Assembly (NCBI GenBank): GCA_003427395.1
Contig: BFEA01000651.1
Span: 425,456-447,454, forward strand
DNA length: 21,999 bases
Source of the DNA: Chara braunii
Lineage: Eukaryota; Streptophyta; Charophyceae; Charales; Characeae
Direction of reading: 5' to 3'
The notes beneath the pieces are model-generated. The model had not been told where the DNA came from. It worked only from the letters and a program-made list of their open reading frames with translations, and did not search any database. Position 1 is the stretch's first letter; every line of letters begins with the position of its first letter. The position numbers and the translations under genes are program-made. This document shows, one piece after another, positions 9,245-18,420 of the stretch.

Positions 9245-10107
9245 ATGGCTGCACTCTTGACGCCTTCGAAACCAGATGCTTCGCGAGCAACCTCCCTTAG
9301 TTCCGAGCCACATGAGAAAGTCAACAGTCCTCTTTGTCATTCTTTTGAGGATTTTGCTGCCCAGCTCATTCCACCACTGGGTTCTCTCGCTCAAGGACAA
9401 GGTGTGTGCATGGTTTCCTCTTCGTCCAGTAGCGGCGCCCGTTCGTCGTCTTCAAGTGGTTCTTCAAGGGATTCGGCACGCGAGTTCAACCGTTGTCTTT
9501 TGAGGACTTTTCATGGCTTCCTCTCCCTTCCACGGGCTGCTTACCGTGACCACAATGCACAACACTTTGCACACCTATTTGTCCTTCTGTGCACCACCAA
9601 CTTCATCGATGGATGACGAAGTCGTGGTGGGGGACCTCCTTCCGTGTATTTCCAAGGTGGCCCGCGAGTTTGGCACACAGCGGTACGACTACAACAACAC
9701 CCCGCTCCTTTATGTCCGCATCCAAGTTCCACAAGCGTCCTGCAGCACTTTGTTGGATAGCGGCACGACTCACAATTTTATGAGCCAGTCCTTTATACAA
9801 ACGGTCCGCCTTGGCGCAATAGTTTGAAGGAAGCCGCATCCTACAAGATGGCAGACAGTCGAGCGCAACAACTTCTTAAGCACTATATTGAGGCCATGTC
9901 GGTTTATTTCGCACCACATGCATGCACGCCGATCACGTTTGATGTCTTCAACAAGGACTTCAACATCATTTTGGGTAAGCCTTGGCTCGCAAGTGAGGAC
10001 CACACAATCAACTTCCCTCGGCTGCCCCATACATACACGACACTTTCACCATCGAAGTCCCGTGCACCACTCCTCCGCAGCACCCTTCAATTTGGTGCCA
10101 AGTTGTA
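9245..10107 (+). pseudogene. Ser-rich linker and aspartic protease, element B
   Basis: A Ser-rich linker (SSSSSSGARSSSSS near 9418-9460) leads into a protease domain. The active-site loop is intact: TLLDSGTTHNFM, with Asp codon at 9756-9758. Strands before it (PLLYVRIQV) fit the retropepsin fold. Just past the loop the frame breaks near 9815-9825. It resumes as a frame with FDVFNKDFNIILGKPWLASEDHTINF, the conserved ILG-PWL element. Unlike element A, both halves of the protease are present here. The enzyme would have matured Gag-Pol. The frameshift between the halves rules out activity of this copy. Confidence 0.9.
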
Positions 10108-11124
10108 ACAGCCGTCTTTTCGGGCCATTGACGAACGAGATCGACCTTTGTTTTCTTCGGACAACTGCGACCGAATCTTCACCTACAGACTTGTCTTCGA
10201 ACCCCCGCGTGGTGCGGTTGCTTGACGAGTTCATCGATGTCTTTGAGTTTCCTACCAATGTGGTGTCGGATCGGTCGATCTCCCATGAGATCATCCTTGA
10301 GGCCGGTGTCGTGTCGTCGAAGAGTTGCATCTATCGCATGAGCGGCGAAGAGCTCCCGGTTCTCCGCACACAGCTTGGTGACTCGTTGGATAAGGGTTGC
10401 ATCCACCCTCACAGCTCACCATATGGTGCGCTAATTCTCTTCGCACACAAGAAGAACAAGGACCTACGCTTATGCACTAACTATCGCAAGCTCCACACGC
10501 AAACCATCAAGAATGCAAGGACTCTTCCCCGTACCAACGATATTTTTTTAGCGTTTGGGCGGCGCAAAGTACTTTTCCAAGTTGGACTTGAAGTCAGACT
10601 ATCATCAAATCTCGATACACCCACAAGGTCGCTACAAATCCGCATTCAAAACGTGGAACGGACATTTTGAGTGGGTGGTCATGCCATTTGGCCTCACCAA
10701 TGCCCCAACGACTTTTCAAACGGTTATGACCAACAAGTTTTGCACGATGCTGGACCGGTCTGTGCTCGTCTACTTGGACGACATCCTCATCTACACTCGA
10801 ACCTTGCAGGACCGTCTCGAGCATCTTCGCCGTGTGTTGGAGACGTTGCATTGTGCCGAGTGCAAATCCAACCACGACAAGTGCGAGTTCATACGTCAAG
10901 AGTTGGAGTACTCATGCCATTTTGTCACACTGGACGGCATTAGTCCGTTATCAGACAAGATTCAAGCCATCCAGGAGTGGCCGGAGCCGAAGAACATCAC
11001 GGATGTCTGCTCATTTCTCAAACTAGTCGGCTACTACCAACACTTTATCAAAGGTTATTCGAAGATCGCGGCTTACTTGACCAAGCTTCAATCCAAGGAC
11101 CGTCCGTTCTACTTCGACGCCAAT
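10108..11124 (+). pseudogene. Reverse transcriptase domain, element B (broken)
   Basis: The first part shows the pre-RT strand SISHEIILEAG, the LDKGCIHPHSSPYGA fingers motif (Cys where Trp is usual) and LRLCTNYRKL (Asn in place of the usual Asp). A frame change then falls at a run of seven T's (10543-10549), as expected from one extra T. The next frame runs from GGAKYFSKLDLKSDYHQI (catalytic Asp at 10585-10587; Asp in place of the usual Gly of SGYHQ) through MPFGLTNAPTTFQ and the YLDD box at 10771-10782 to SPLSDKIQAIQEWP and GYYQHFIKGYSKIAA. The frame stops at TAG 11125-11127 and continues unchanged after it. Catalytic Asp residues are retained. Confidence 0.94.
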
Positions 11125-11499
11125 TAGCGGGCTTCCTTTTTGGCCCTCAAAGTCGCGTTGCTATCTGCGGAGGTTTTCCGCATCTATGGCCTGCTTTTGC
11201 CGACGCACATCACTACTGATGCGTTCAGCTATGGCATTGGAGTCGTCCTCGAGCAACACGATGTCGTGGATTGGCACCCAGTCAAGCACTTTAGTAAGAA
11301 GGTGCCCGCGTGCACTCGCTTGACAACGCAAGACACGATCAATAGTACCATTGCCTATTGGATGGCCTTCACCGACCACTTTAGACTTGTTCCCCGATCA
11401 CATCCCGAGAAAGCGAACCATTTTGCGGACACTCCTTCGCAGCGCCCGGACCTTTGTGTCGCCGTCTACTCTACGTTTGACATTGGCGACAACTTGTAG
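11125..11499 (+). pseudogene. RNase H domain, element B, internally deleted
   Basis: Directly after TAG 11125-11127 the same frame reads RASFLALKVALLSAEVFRIY and ITTDAFSYGIGVVLEQHD, with the first RNase H Asp at 11218-11220. After HFSKKVP it jumps, at about 11310-11325, to TQDTINSTIAYWMAF, a segment that belongs near the end of the domain. The stretch that should carry the Glu and the next Asp is missing, so metal binding is lost. Near 11372-11410 a one-base gain and a compensating change make a short local frame swap (the alternate frame reads LDLFPDHIP). The frame ends at TAG 11497-11499. Confidence 0.85.
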
Positions 11500-12529
11500 G
11501 ACAGCTTCGGCCCCGGTTGTCAAGTCGACCCCGAGTGTCAAGAGAAGTACGCGAATTGCTCCTCCTAAAATCCGGCGCCTTCGCATTATCCGATCCAAGA
11601 GGGCTTCTTGCTTGTCCACTCACGGGGGAAGATTTTCTTTGTGTGCCAAGTGATCCACACTTGCATACGCAGCTTTTTGTCGATTTCCACGACGCTCCCG
11701 CCATCAAACACTTCGGAGTCAATCGCACGATTGGCCGACTTCACGAGCTCTTTTGGTGGTCCGGCCTTCTTGGCAACGTCACACGCTATTGCGCGTAATG
11801 CGATGTTTGTCAACATGGCAAATCCCACAACCATCGTCCATTCGACGAGTTACGACCACCGTTCCCCTTAAGGACAACGGGAATAGATTGCCATGGAACA
11901 TCACCCCCAAGCACAAGACTAGCATGAATGGGATTTTCACGGTGGTCGCTCGACTCACCAAATTCGCCATGTTTTTGCCTTGCCACTATCACGCCACGAC
12001 ACCGGAGTTGGCCAAAGCTCTTTACGCCCGTTGGATTCGCACAAAGAGTTACCCCAAGGAGATCATTTGTGGCCGCAACACTTCGTTCATGTCCGACTTT
12101 TGGTTCGTTCTCGTCAAACGATGGGGCTCATCTCTCAAGTCGAGTTCGGCTCACCACCCACCGACCGCCGGTCGGATGGAAAGAGGGCGCATCAAACCGC
12201 ACAGGTTCTTTTTCACACTTTCATCCATCTCCTCCAAAAGGATTGGGTTGAGCGGTTGTCGGACTTCGAGTTGGCTTACAACTCGTCCATTCATCCAGCT
12301 ATCGAGATTTCGCCCTTCCAGTTCGAGCATGGCTTGCCGATGGCATCGTCGTTGGACACTATCATTCCACACACGACCGAGAGCGACGACCACCTGGCCT
12401 TCATTCGATGGATGAAAGAGCCCCTTGTCAAGGCACGGGACCACATGTCAAAGACGCAGCTACGCATGATCCGTCCAGCCAATCGCCAACGTCTTTCTTG
12501 CTCGTTCTGCACAAGCGACCCAGTTTGAG
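11500..12529 (+). pseudogene. Integrase, element B (catalytic Asp to Gly)
   Basis: The zinc domain has His at 11688-11690 and 11709-11711 (spacing as in element A). Its CxxC pair (11799-11801, 11808-11810) lies just past an in-frame TAA at 11796-11798. The first catalytic Asp region near 11893 (ATGGAACATCACC) looks frameshifted and shortened. The core then reads GIFTVVARLTKFAMFLPC and SYPKEIICGRNTSFMSDFW. Gly at 12071-12073 stands where the second catalytic Asp should be, exactly 35 residues before the Glu at 12179-12181. A further shift follows, then RAHQTAQVLFHTFIH, LAYNSSIHPAI and ANRQRL, ending at TGA 12526-12528. It could not catalyse integration. Confidence 0.92.
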
Positions 12530-12797
12530 TCTCCGCTGCAGAATTCAGCCTTGAGAAAGATGTCTCCCGCAAGCTCCATCCAAAATGGATGGGGCCTTAG
12601 GACATTGTAGTCCCCGCTGGCGACGCACCGGAAGGACCCTCATTTGTCATTCGGGTGCCTGCCTCTCGGCCGCAAAATTCAGCCTTGAGCAAGATATCTC
12701 CCGCAAGCTCCATCCAAAATGGATGGGGCCTTAGCGCATTGTAGCCCCCGCTGGCAACGCACCGGAAGGACCCTCATTTGTCATTCGGGTGCCCGCC
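12530..12797 (+). repeat. 134-bp tandem duplication in integrase tail
   Basis: Copies lie at 12530-12663 and 12664-12797. I count about 10 differences in 134 positions (about 92% identity). The unit encodes the GPY/F-like end of integrase: PKWMGP, a TAG, then AGDAPEGPSFVIRVP. TAG follows WMGP in both copies (12598-12600 and 12732-12734), where relatives usually have Trp. As 134 is not a multiple of three, the second copy is in a different frame from the first. Confidence 0.93.
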
Positions 12798-13095
12798 CAC
12801 TTCCCCGTCCACCCGGGTCTTTCATTGTTAAAAGTTGGCCCTTTTTGTTTCGACGGAACGCGACGTCTTTCCCGAGCGACGATCGCAAGACCCACCCTCC
12901 ATGGATGGTTTTCAGGAGGTCAGCGATCATTTAACAGCGGTGCTACGACAGCAAGCCAACGGAGTACTTGGTGCATTTTTTCTGTTGTAGACCTAAGGCT
13001 GACCTTTGATAGACCAGTGCGGAACTCCAAGCTACGACCCCCGACATCCTCGCACATTACGAATGCAAACAGCATGTCCAGGTTCCACCATCGGA
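12798..13095 (+). pseudogene. Polyprotein C-terminus with chromodomain-like scrap, element B
   Basis: After the duplicated block the sequence continues as PAHFPVHPGLSLLKVGP, the usual segment after the GPY module. It then breaks into pieces in different frames: MDGFQEVSDH, PTEYLVHFF near 12956-12982 and TTPDILAHYECKQH near 13037-13078. The EYLVHF piece resembles the third strand of a chromodomain. The rest of the domain is too decayed to be sure. I assign this as the end of the element B coding region, with the exact limit uncertain. Confidence 0.55.
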
Positions 13096-14310
13096 TCATC
13101 AGCTTCGCCCTTGACCCGCCTTGACTTCATAAGGTGCCTGCATACGGGCCCCGTTTTGAGGGCCCAACAGTTGCTGGGGGGGCCCAGGCCGCATGCCATT
13201 TGGGCATGCGCCCTGGAGGGCCACAGCCAGTCTTTGGGCCGCAGGGTTCGATTTGAGGCAGCAGTTATTTATTTGCAGTTCTATTTTTGTCTATTTTCGG
13301 CATCGAGTTGGACTTGCAGTGCGTTTAAACACACTTACAGTTTGTTTGGACCAAGGCCACGTTTTGGGCCTTATCCACTCGTGGCCAGGCCCTTTCAGGC
13401 CAGGTTCACTCTCGTCCGGTAGCAGACACTCCCTGCTGCATCAGCAGGGAGTGCCCGGACGTCCGATAGGGACCCAGGCAGGCCGTTTCAAGCCAGGATC
13501 AAGGCCACTTCAGCCAGGCCCAGCACTATAGATAGCTGGGCCAGACTAGTGCACACACAATTCGACTAGCTCACTTCTTGGGCGACACGCTGCTGGAGCA
13601 GCGCGATCCAGCACTGCATTAGAGGTAGAGGTGTAGGTAGGGAGAGAGGCGGTGTCCATACCTCCAGCGGCAGAGTACTTACCTAGGCGCCATAGCTGGA
13701 CTTCTCGCTAGCGACCTGCAGCACAAAGAGACACGCCGGCGCGTTAGTACATGGCGGCAGTTACCTGCAGGTGAGACAGTGAGGAGGATAACATCTTCTT
13801 CTTCCTGTTCTTGCCCTTTATCTCTTTTTCTTCCTCCTCGTTCTTCTTCAAAGAGAGAGAGAGGTTACAGGTGAAGGTTATGTCGGGCTATGATCTGATT
13901 CGACATTTTTGCGACAAACATCGATGGGACATTTGCCAGGGAGACTAGTTTTGAACTTCACTATTGCGATCTTGGTCTTCTCCCTCAGCCTCCAACTTCG
14001 TCGCACCCCTCCACCCTCACCTCATCCGTGGCATCTCGTATGCATATCCAAGGAGGGACTTTTCCTTCTATGTATGCAGTCCCTCCTCCCCTCTCACATG
14101 CGTGGTGTGTTATGGGTTGAGTCGTGTCAGTATCTGACAGGTCAGGTCATATCTTTGAGTCTTCGTTGCACTACATTGTGCTATTTTCGTATACATCTGG
14201 ATGTACATTGCTTGTTGATTCTTCACTAATAATGCATGTCCATTCAAGTCCTTCTCATCCATTTGCGGATCCTTGGCTCAATATACATCGCTCGATCGTG
14301 CATGCCTAAG
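13096..14310. other. GC-rich then pyrimidine-rich non-coding stretch
   Basis: No gene is seen. 13130-13540 is rich in GGCC and CAGGCC words and holds an 8-bp-stem hairpin (13190-13197 with 13203-13210, CGCATGCC/GGCATGCG) and the large hairpin listed next. 13790-13870 is TTC/CTT-rich and ends in a short GA run. Part of it could be the 3' LTR and flank of element B, but I found no matching copy upstream. Open frames at 13193-13531 and 13909-14229 have no motifs. Confidence 0.5.
13413..13461. repeat. Strong imperfect palindrome (hairpin)
   Basis: The core is a perfect 12-bp stem, CACTCCCTGCTG (13427-13438) and CAGCAGGGAGTG (13442-13453), around the three bases CAT. Outside it, CGTCCGG (13413-13419) pairs with CCGGACG (13455-13461) across an asymmetric internal loop of seven and one bases. 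A U-run does not follow, so it does not look like a simple terminator. Confidence 0.88.
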
Positions 14311-14400
14311 TGCTCGTTGCCCTCCTCCCTTTGTGCTCGTTGCCTCCTCCCTTTGTGCTCATTGCCCTCCTCCCTCTGTGCTTGTTGCCCTCCTCCCTCC
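14311..14400 (+). repeat. 22-23 bp minisatellite, four copies
   Basis: Units at 14311-14333, 14334-14355, 14356-14378 and 14379-14400 each begin TGCTCGTT, TGCTCATT or TGCTTGTT and end in CCTCCTCCCT plus two or three bases. The second unit lacks one C. This opens the larger pyrimidine-rich array. Confidence 0.88.
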
Positions 14401-15171
14401 TCCATCCATGGGCGTTGCGCTTCTTCCCCCTCCAGCCTCCATCCTCTATCCTCTTCCATCATCTTAGCCTTTGTCCTATGTCCTCCTCCCTTTATCGTTA
14501 TAGTTCATGTCCTCCCTACTCCTCCCTACTCCCTCCTCCTCCATCCATGCTCATCGCCCTCCTCCCACCGTGCTCTTTGCCCTCCTTCCTCCGTGCTTGT
14601 TGCCGTTCTCCCTCCGTGCTCGTTGCCCTCCTCCCTCTTCCTCCATCCATGGTCGTCACGCTCCTCCAGCCTCCAGCCTCTATCCTCCTCCGTCATCTTA
14701 GGCTTCGTCCTCTATCCTCCCTTTATCGATATAGTTCTTGTCCTCCCTACTCCTCCTTACTCCTCCTTACTCCTCCCTACTCCTCCAACCCTCCTCCTCC
14801 CTCCTTCACGTTGCTCCTCGTCTTCCCTCCTCCTCCTCCTCCACCATGATCAACCTCCTCCCCGTCACCATTGCCTCCAATGCAAACATGCATCGCTCCT
14901 ACCTGCTCCTCGCTCCTCTGCGTCGTCTTCCACCCTTTATTGTTTTAGTTCTTGTCCTCCCTACTCCTCCTACTCCCTCCTCCTTCATCCATGCTCATCG
15001 TCTTCTTCCCTCTGTGCTCTTTGCCCTCCTCCCTCTGTGCCCGTTGCCCCCCTCCCCCCTGCCCCCTCCTCCATCCATGGTCGTCACGCTCCCTCCTCCA
15101 GCATCCATTCTCTATCCTCCTCCATCATCTTAGCCTTCGTCCTCTATCCTCCTCCCTTTATTGTTTTAGTT

Positions 15172-15267
15172 CTTGTCCTACCTACTCCTCCCTACTCCTT
15201 CCTCTTGTCCTACCTACTCCTCCCTACTCCTTCCTCTTGTCCTACCTACTCCTCCCTACTCCTTCCT
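15172..15267 (+). repeat. Perfect 32-bp tandem triplication
   Basis: Three identical 32-bp units lie at 15172-15203, 15204-15235 and 15236-15267, each starting CTTGTCCTACCTACTCC. Full identity inside an otherwise diverged array points to recent expansion by slippage or unequal exchange. Confidence 0.93.
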
Positions 15268-16020
15268 CCTCCACCATGGTCGACCTCCTCAACATCACCA
15301 CTGCCTCCTATACAAATATGTACGGCTCCTCCCTACTCCTCCCTACTTTGTGCCGCCTTCCTCCCTTTATCGCTATAGTTCTTGTCCTCCCTACTCCCTC
15401 CTCCATCCACGATCATCACCCTCCTCCCTCGGTGCTCTTTGCCCTCCTCCCTTCGTGCATGATGCCCTTCTCCCTCCTCCTCCCTCCATCCTCTATCCTC
15501 CATCCTCTATCCTCCATCCTCTTGGCCTCCGTCCTCTATCCTCCTCCCTGTATCGTTATAGTTCTTGTCCTCCCTACTCCTCCTAAGACCCTCCTTCCTC
15601 CTTCACATTGCTCCTCCTCCTCCACCATGGTTGACCTCTTCACCGTCACCGTTGCCTCCCATGCAAACATGTACAGCTCCTCCCTACTACTCCCACCTTT
15701 GCTCCTCCATCCTCTGCCGCCTCCCTCCTCCATCCTCCTCTGCCTCCCTCCTCCATCCTCCTCCCTCCTCATCCTCCTCTTCCCCCCCACCAGTGTCGAT
15801 CCATGCACACGCGTTTGTGTGTGTGTCCCCTCAAAAGAACGTGCAACCCTCCCTCCTCCACTCGCTCCTCTTCCCTCCTCGTCGCTCCTTGTCCCTCCTC
15901 CACCACGGACGATGTGTGTCTGTCTCCTCCTCATCCCTAGTCCACCTCCCTCCTCTTCCTGCATTGGTCGGCCTGACCACTGTCACCATCTTCCTTGTGT
16001 CGTCGCCCGTACACCGGCTG

Positions 16021-16122
16021 CGTCCACCACAGTCATATACATTTGTGCGTTGTTATGTTCCCTATACACAACTCCACAAAAAAAGCACGGCTTCGTCCAC
16101 CGTAGTCATATACACGTGTGTG
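16021..16122 (+). repeat. Spaced direct repeat at the edge of the pyrimidine array
   Basis: CGTCCACCACAGTCATATAC at 16021 recurs at 16094 as CGTCCACCGTAGTCATATAC. Each is followed by a GTG-rich tail. The offset is 73 bp. It marks the transition from the pyrimidine-rich array to mixed sequence. Confidence 0.7.
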
Positions 16123-16958
16123 TAGACATTGTCGTGTCTACGAATTTGTGGAACCACGAAGCTTCCGCATGCGCGTCCAGCCCCACACTGAAGGAAAAAA
16201 AGAAAACAGGAAAGTTCCCGAGCTGCCCCGCCCAAGTACCCTCACTGAAGTGCGTGAGACACCAAAAACGAAAAAACAACTCAGAAACTTCCCAAACGGC
16301 CTGTGCCCCACCGTTGCCACCTCCCGTTCATTTTTTTCTTGGGCCCCCGTGAAGCGTCACACGAGGACCGCTATGTTTCTTAGGAGTGTGAGCGAAAAAA
16401 GAGAGAAAACAACAACAACAAATATGTTTCAGGCTTTCAGCACCAGATTGAAAAAGGCCAGGGACCTCACAATTCTACCCAGAATAATGAGAGAATTACT
16501 CAACTTCGCTTATCATCCGAACATGCACTTCAGCAGTCCACGCTTTGAATGAACCCCTTGGCACTTGGCACTATGCTGTCCTCTGATATCTAGCCTGGCC
16601 TAGTTAAAAAAAAAGTAATACTAACACTAATACACAGACCTAGAATTCCAAAACCGGCCTCAAATCAGCCGGTGGAACCAGAGTCCCGGCGACACCTGGC
16701 ACTCACCACCCCTCGCCCACAGAACTGCCTCATGTGACAGAAAAGATCTGAGGAGCCTGGTTCAGCGGCTTAACCCTACCACTACCCTACTCCCCTAACC
16801 AAGCTGCCAACTTCAAATTCCCTCTCTCATTTACTGAGGCTAGCTAATTCCCCCTGCACCACGTTCTGTGGAATCAAGGTTACCCTCCACTTCCTTCTTT
16901 TTGCCAGAACATCTTCTCTTCCAGTCTGCAAGAATTTCCATTCTCAGAAGGTGCTTGA
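16123..16958. other. Stretch without a recognised gene
   Basis: One open frame (16118-16552) is basic and lacks a domain I know; its composition is not convincing. A-rich patches occur near 16192-16212, 16260-16285 and 16603-16612. A 6-bp hairpin lies at 16653-16673. On the minus strand a short frame (16840-17022) ends in a stop and might be the last part of the LINE ORF, but no motif confirms it. Confidence 0.4.
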
Positions 16959-17149
16959 TCAAATTCCCGGTGTGGGTCTTGCTGCATTCCTCGCCTTGAA
17001 AGCAACTTGTGTTCCTTTCCAATCTATATTGCCCAGAAGGTCACTGCACGCCCCACTTGGGCCATGCAACCTGAGCTCTGGCGGAAGCATAGCTGTAAGC
17101 ACCCACCTCTTTCCAACAGGACCTTGGGACTTCGGAAAGGAAATCCAAT

Positions 17150-17656
17150 TCAGTGCCACCAGTTCCAACCAAAGGAGGAGTTTGGACATTCCCACCATAA
17201 ATGTTCATTTGTTTCTGGTGGGCCCTTCTGCTCTACTGCATGTCCTTTGTGGGCAAGCCAATCAGCTGCCGGGACTGATCGGTGAGCCTGTAGGTACAGG
17301 ATGAATGCCAGCTTCTGGGATGGCAGTTTTTTCAACGGCTTCCAAAAGAACAGCATCTCTTCACAGTTCAGCTTGTCTTCAGGCAGGTCGTCCGCCAATT
17401 TCTCAACCAGCGTCCTCGTCACCCCTGGCTTAGTCTTGAGGAGACAAGTAGTTTTGCCAGGACAGGTTATAGAACCCCCAAACAGTCCCTTCTCCCAGCC
17501 TTCATCCCCATGCATCAGTAGTCCATCCTCAACTGACAGATGGGTTTGCTTCCTGTTATCACTTGGGTAAGTCGACGTGGACCTTCTTCCCATTGCCAAA
17601 CGCTCACCATCCTCGTAGTATGCCAAACCTGTCCAGACCTTCAACCCTTGCTCCAA
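17150..17656 (-). pseudogene. LINE zinc-binding RT tail (zf-RVT-like)
   Basis: This is the longest minus-strand frame of the LINE (168 codons). Near its end it reads LPSQKLAFILYLQAHRSVPAADWLAHKG, then ETNEHLWWECPNSSFGW. That matches the pattern of the zinc-binding domain found at the C-terminus of plant LINE RTs (a W/L-rich helix with 'LPT..R/L' character, then Glu-Thr-x-x-His-Leu-x-x-x-Cys). The His and last Cys of the CCHC set are visible, but the expected first CPxC pair is not, so the finger is degraded or crosses a frame break. The N-terminal 80 residues carry no motif I recognise. Confidence 0.75.
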
Positions 17657-17840
17657 TTTCCCTCGGCAATCTTCATTCCATTAACTGACCGTGGCAAACA
17701 GAGGTGGTTCCTCTACTGTCGATGTCACCCGGGGACCGACCGGCAGTGGGTTCCAAGCTTCCAAAATATCCTTCGGCTTGCTTGGGATTCCAGCAATAAT
17801 TTGTTCGGCGCACTCCCAAACATCCTGGAGAAGATGTCAA

Positions 17841-18213
17841 GATTCTCAAATAGCCACATCCTCTAGGGTTCCTCACGCAACTTTGGCTCTGCAGACACTG
17901 TAGGACACACCTGTGTCCAGGCGTTCATCAACCCCCTCCAGAAAGGGGACTTTTCTTTCAGCTGTTGTACGGTAAGCCAATCGCCTCTCAGAGAGTTCCA
18001 CATATCTCCCCCCGATAATGCAATGCCTCTCTGAATCCATTTCTGTCGACAGCAGACCACTGCAGAAGCGGCTGAGAAAGCCTGGCCTTGGCACCAGATA
18101 TCAGGGTTCTCAAACAGCCTTATCCCCTTTCACCCCGCAACTTCGGCTCTGCAGTCATCGTAGGACACCTTTTTCCACGCGTTCATCACCCCCTTCCGGA
18201 AAGGGACTTTTAT
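17841..18213 (-). repeat. Duplicated segment inside the LINE, offset about 260 bp
   Basis: The segment at 17841-17957 (TTCTCAAATAGCC ... GGCTCTGCAGAC ... GCGTTCATCAACCCCC) is repeated at 18104-18213 (TTCTCAAACAGCC ... GGCTCTGCAGTC ... GCGTTCATCACCCCC). The offset is 260-264 bp, with many substitutions. On the minus strand both copies encode an N-A-W segment followed by a LFEN-D-I segment, so a small part of ORF2 is present twice. Confidence 0.8.
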
Positions 18214-18220
18214 CTGTTTG

Positions 18221-18420
18221 TTCAAGGAGGGCGTCATAAAAGCTATGCAAACATCTTAACGGGAAAGTCCCCACTCCATCAGCAGCGGCTCCCCATTATG
18301 CGCCAATGACTTTTTCCATTTATTCAAGAACGAGGGCGTCATAAAGCCTATGCAAACATCTTCTTGACGGGAAAGTCCCCATTTCTTCATCAGCAGCCGC
18401 TCCCCATTACGCGTCAGTGG
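18221..18420 (-). repeat. Duplicated segment inside the LINE, offset about 102 bp
   Basis: TTCAAGGAGGGCGTCATAAA at 18221 recurs at 18323 as TTCAAGAACGAGGGCGTCAT. Both continue through TATGCAAACATCTT, GGGAAAGTCCCC and CGCTCCCCATTA or CGGCTCCCCATTA to about 18310 and 18420. Small indels separate the copies. Confidence 0.88.

Larger units (their letters stand above)
7689..13095 (+). mobile_element. Ty3/gypsy chromovirus-like remnant (element B)
   Basis: Gag and Pol domains occur in gypsy order: coiled-coil Gag, capsid-like segment, CCHC knuckle, protease, RT, RNase H, integrase, GPY-like tail and a chromodomain-like scrap. At least ten frame changes and several stop codons break it. The Gag and Pol wording differs from element A, so this is another family. 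It resembles retroelement proteins I associate with Chara braunii (recall, not searched). No LTRs, primer-binding site or target duplication were recognised, so the ends are those of recognisable coding sequence. Confidence 0.93.
14311..15975 (+). repeat. Pyrimidine-rich compound minisatellite array
   Basis: The plus strand is almost purine-poor, built from CCTCCCT, CTACTCC and TCCATCC words. A recognisable 30-bp anchor (TTTATCGTTATAGTTCTTGT and then CCTCCCTACT, with small changes) recurs at 14491, 14722, 14936, 15157, 15366 and 15549. The spacings are 231, 214, 221, 209 and 183 bp. A second anchor starting CCACCATG and containing GCAAACATG or ACAAATATG recurs at 14841, 15271 and 15622. The array is therefore made of about 210-bp modules, some grouped into about 430-bp pairs. 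The long Ser/Pro/Leu frames inside it (14236-15378 and 14952-16352) exist because stop codons need purines. Confidence 0.85.

Noticed and set aside
14236-16352. Long open frames of 380 and 466 codons
   Set aside because: They lie in several frames of the same pyrimidine-rich repeat. The plus strand has few purines and so few stops. The products are Ser/Pro/Leu low-complexity sequence with no domain.
16118-16552. A 144-codon basic open frame as a host gene
   Set aside because: It has no domain and no start or splice context I can support, and the composition is A-rich and irregular.
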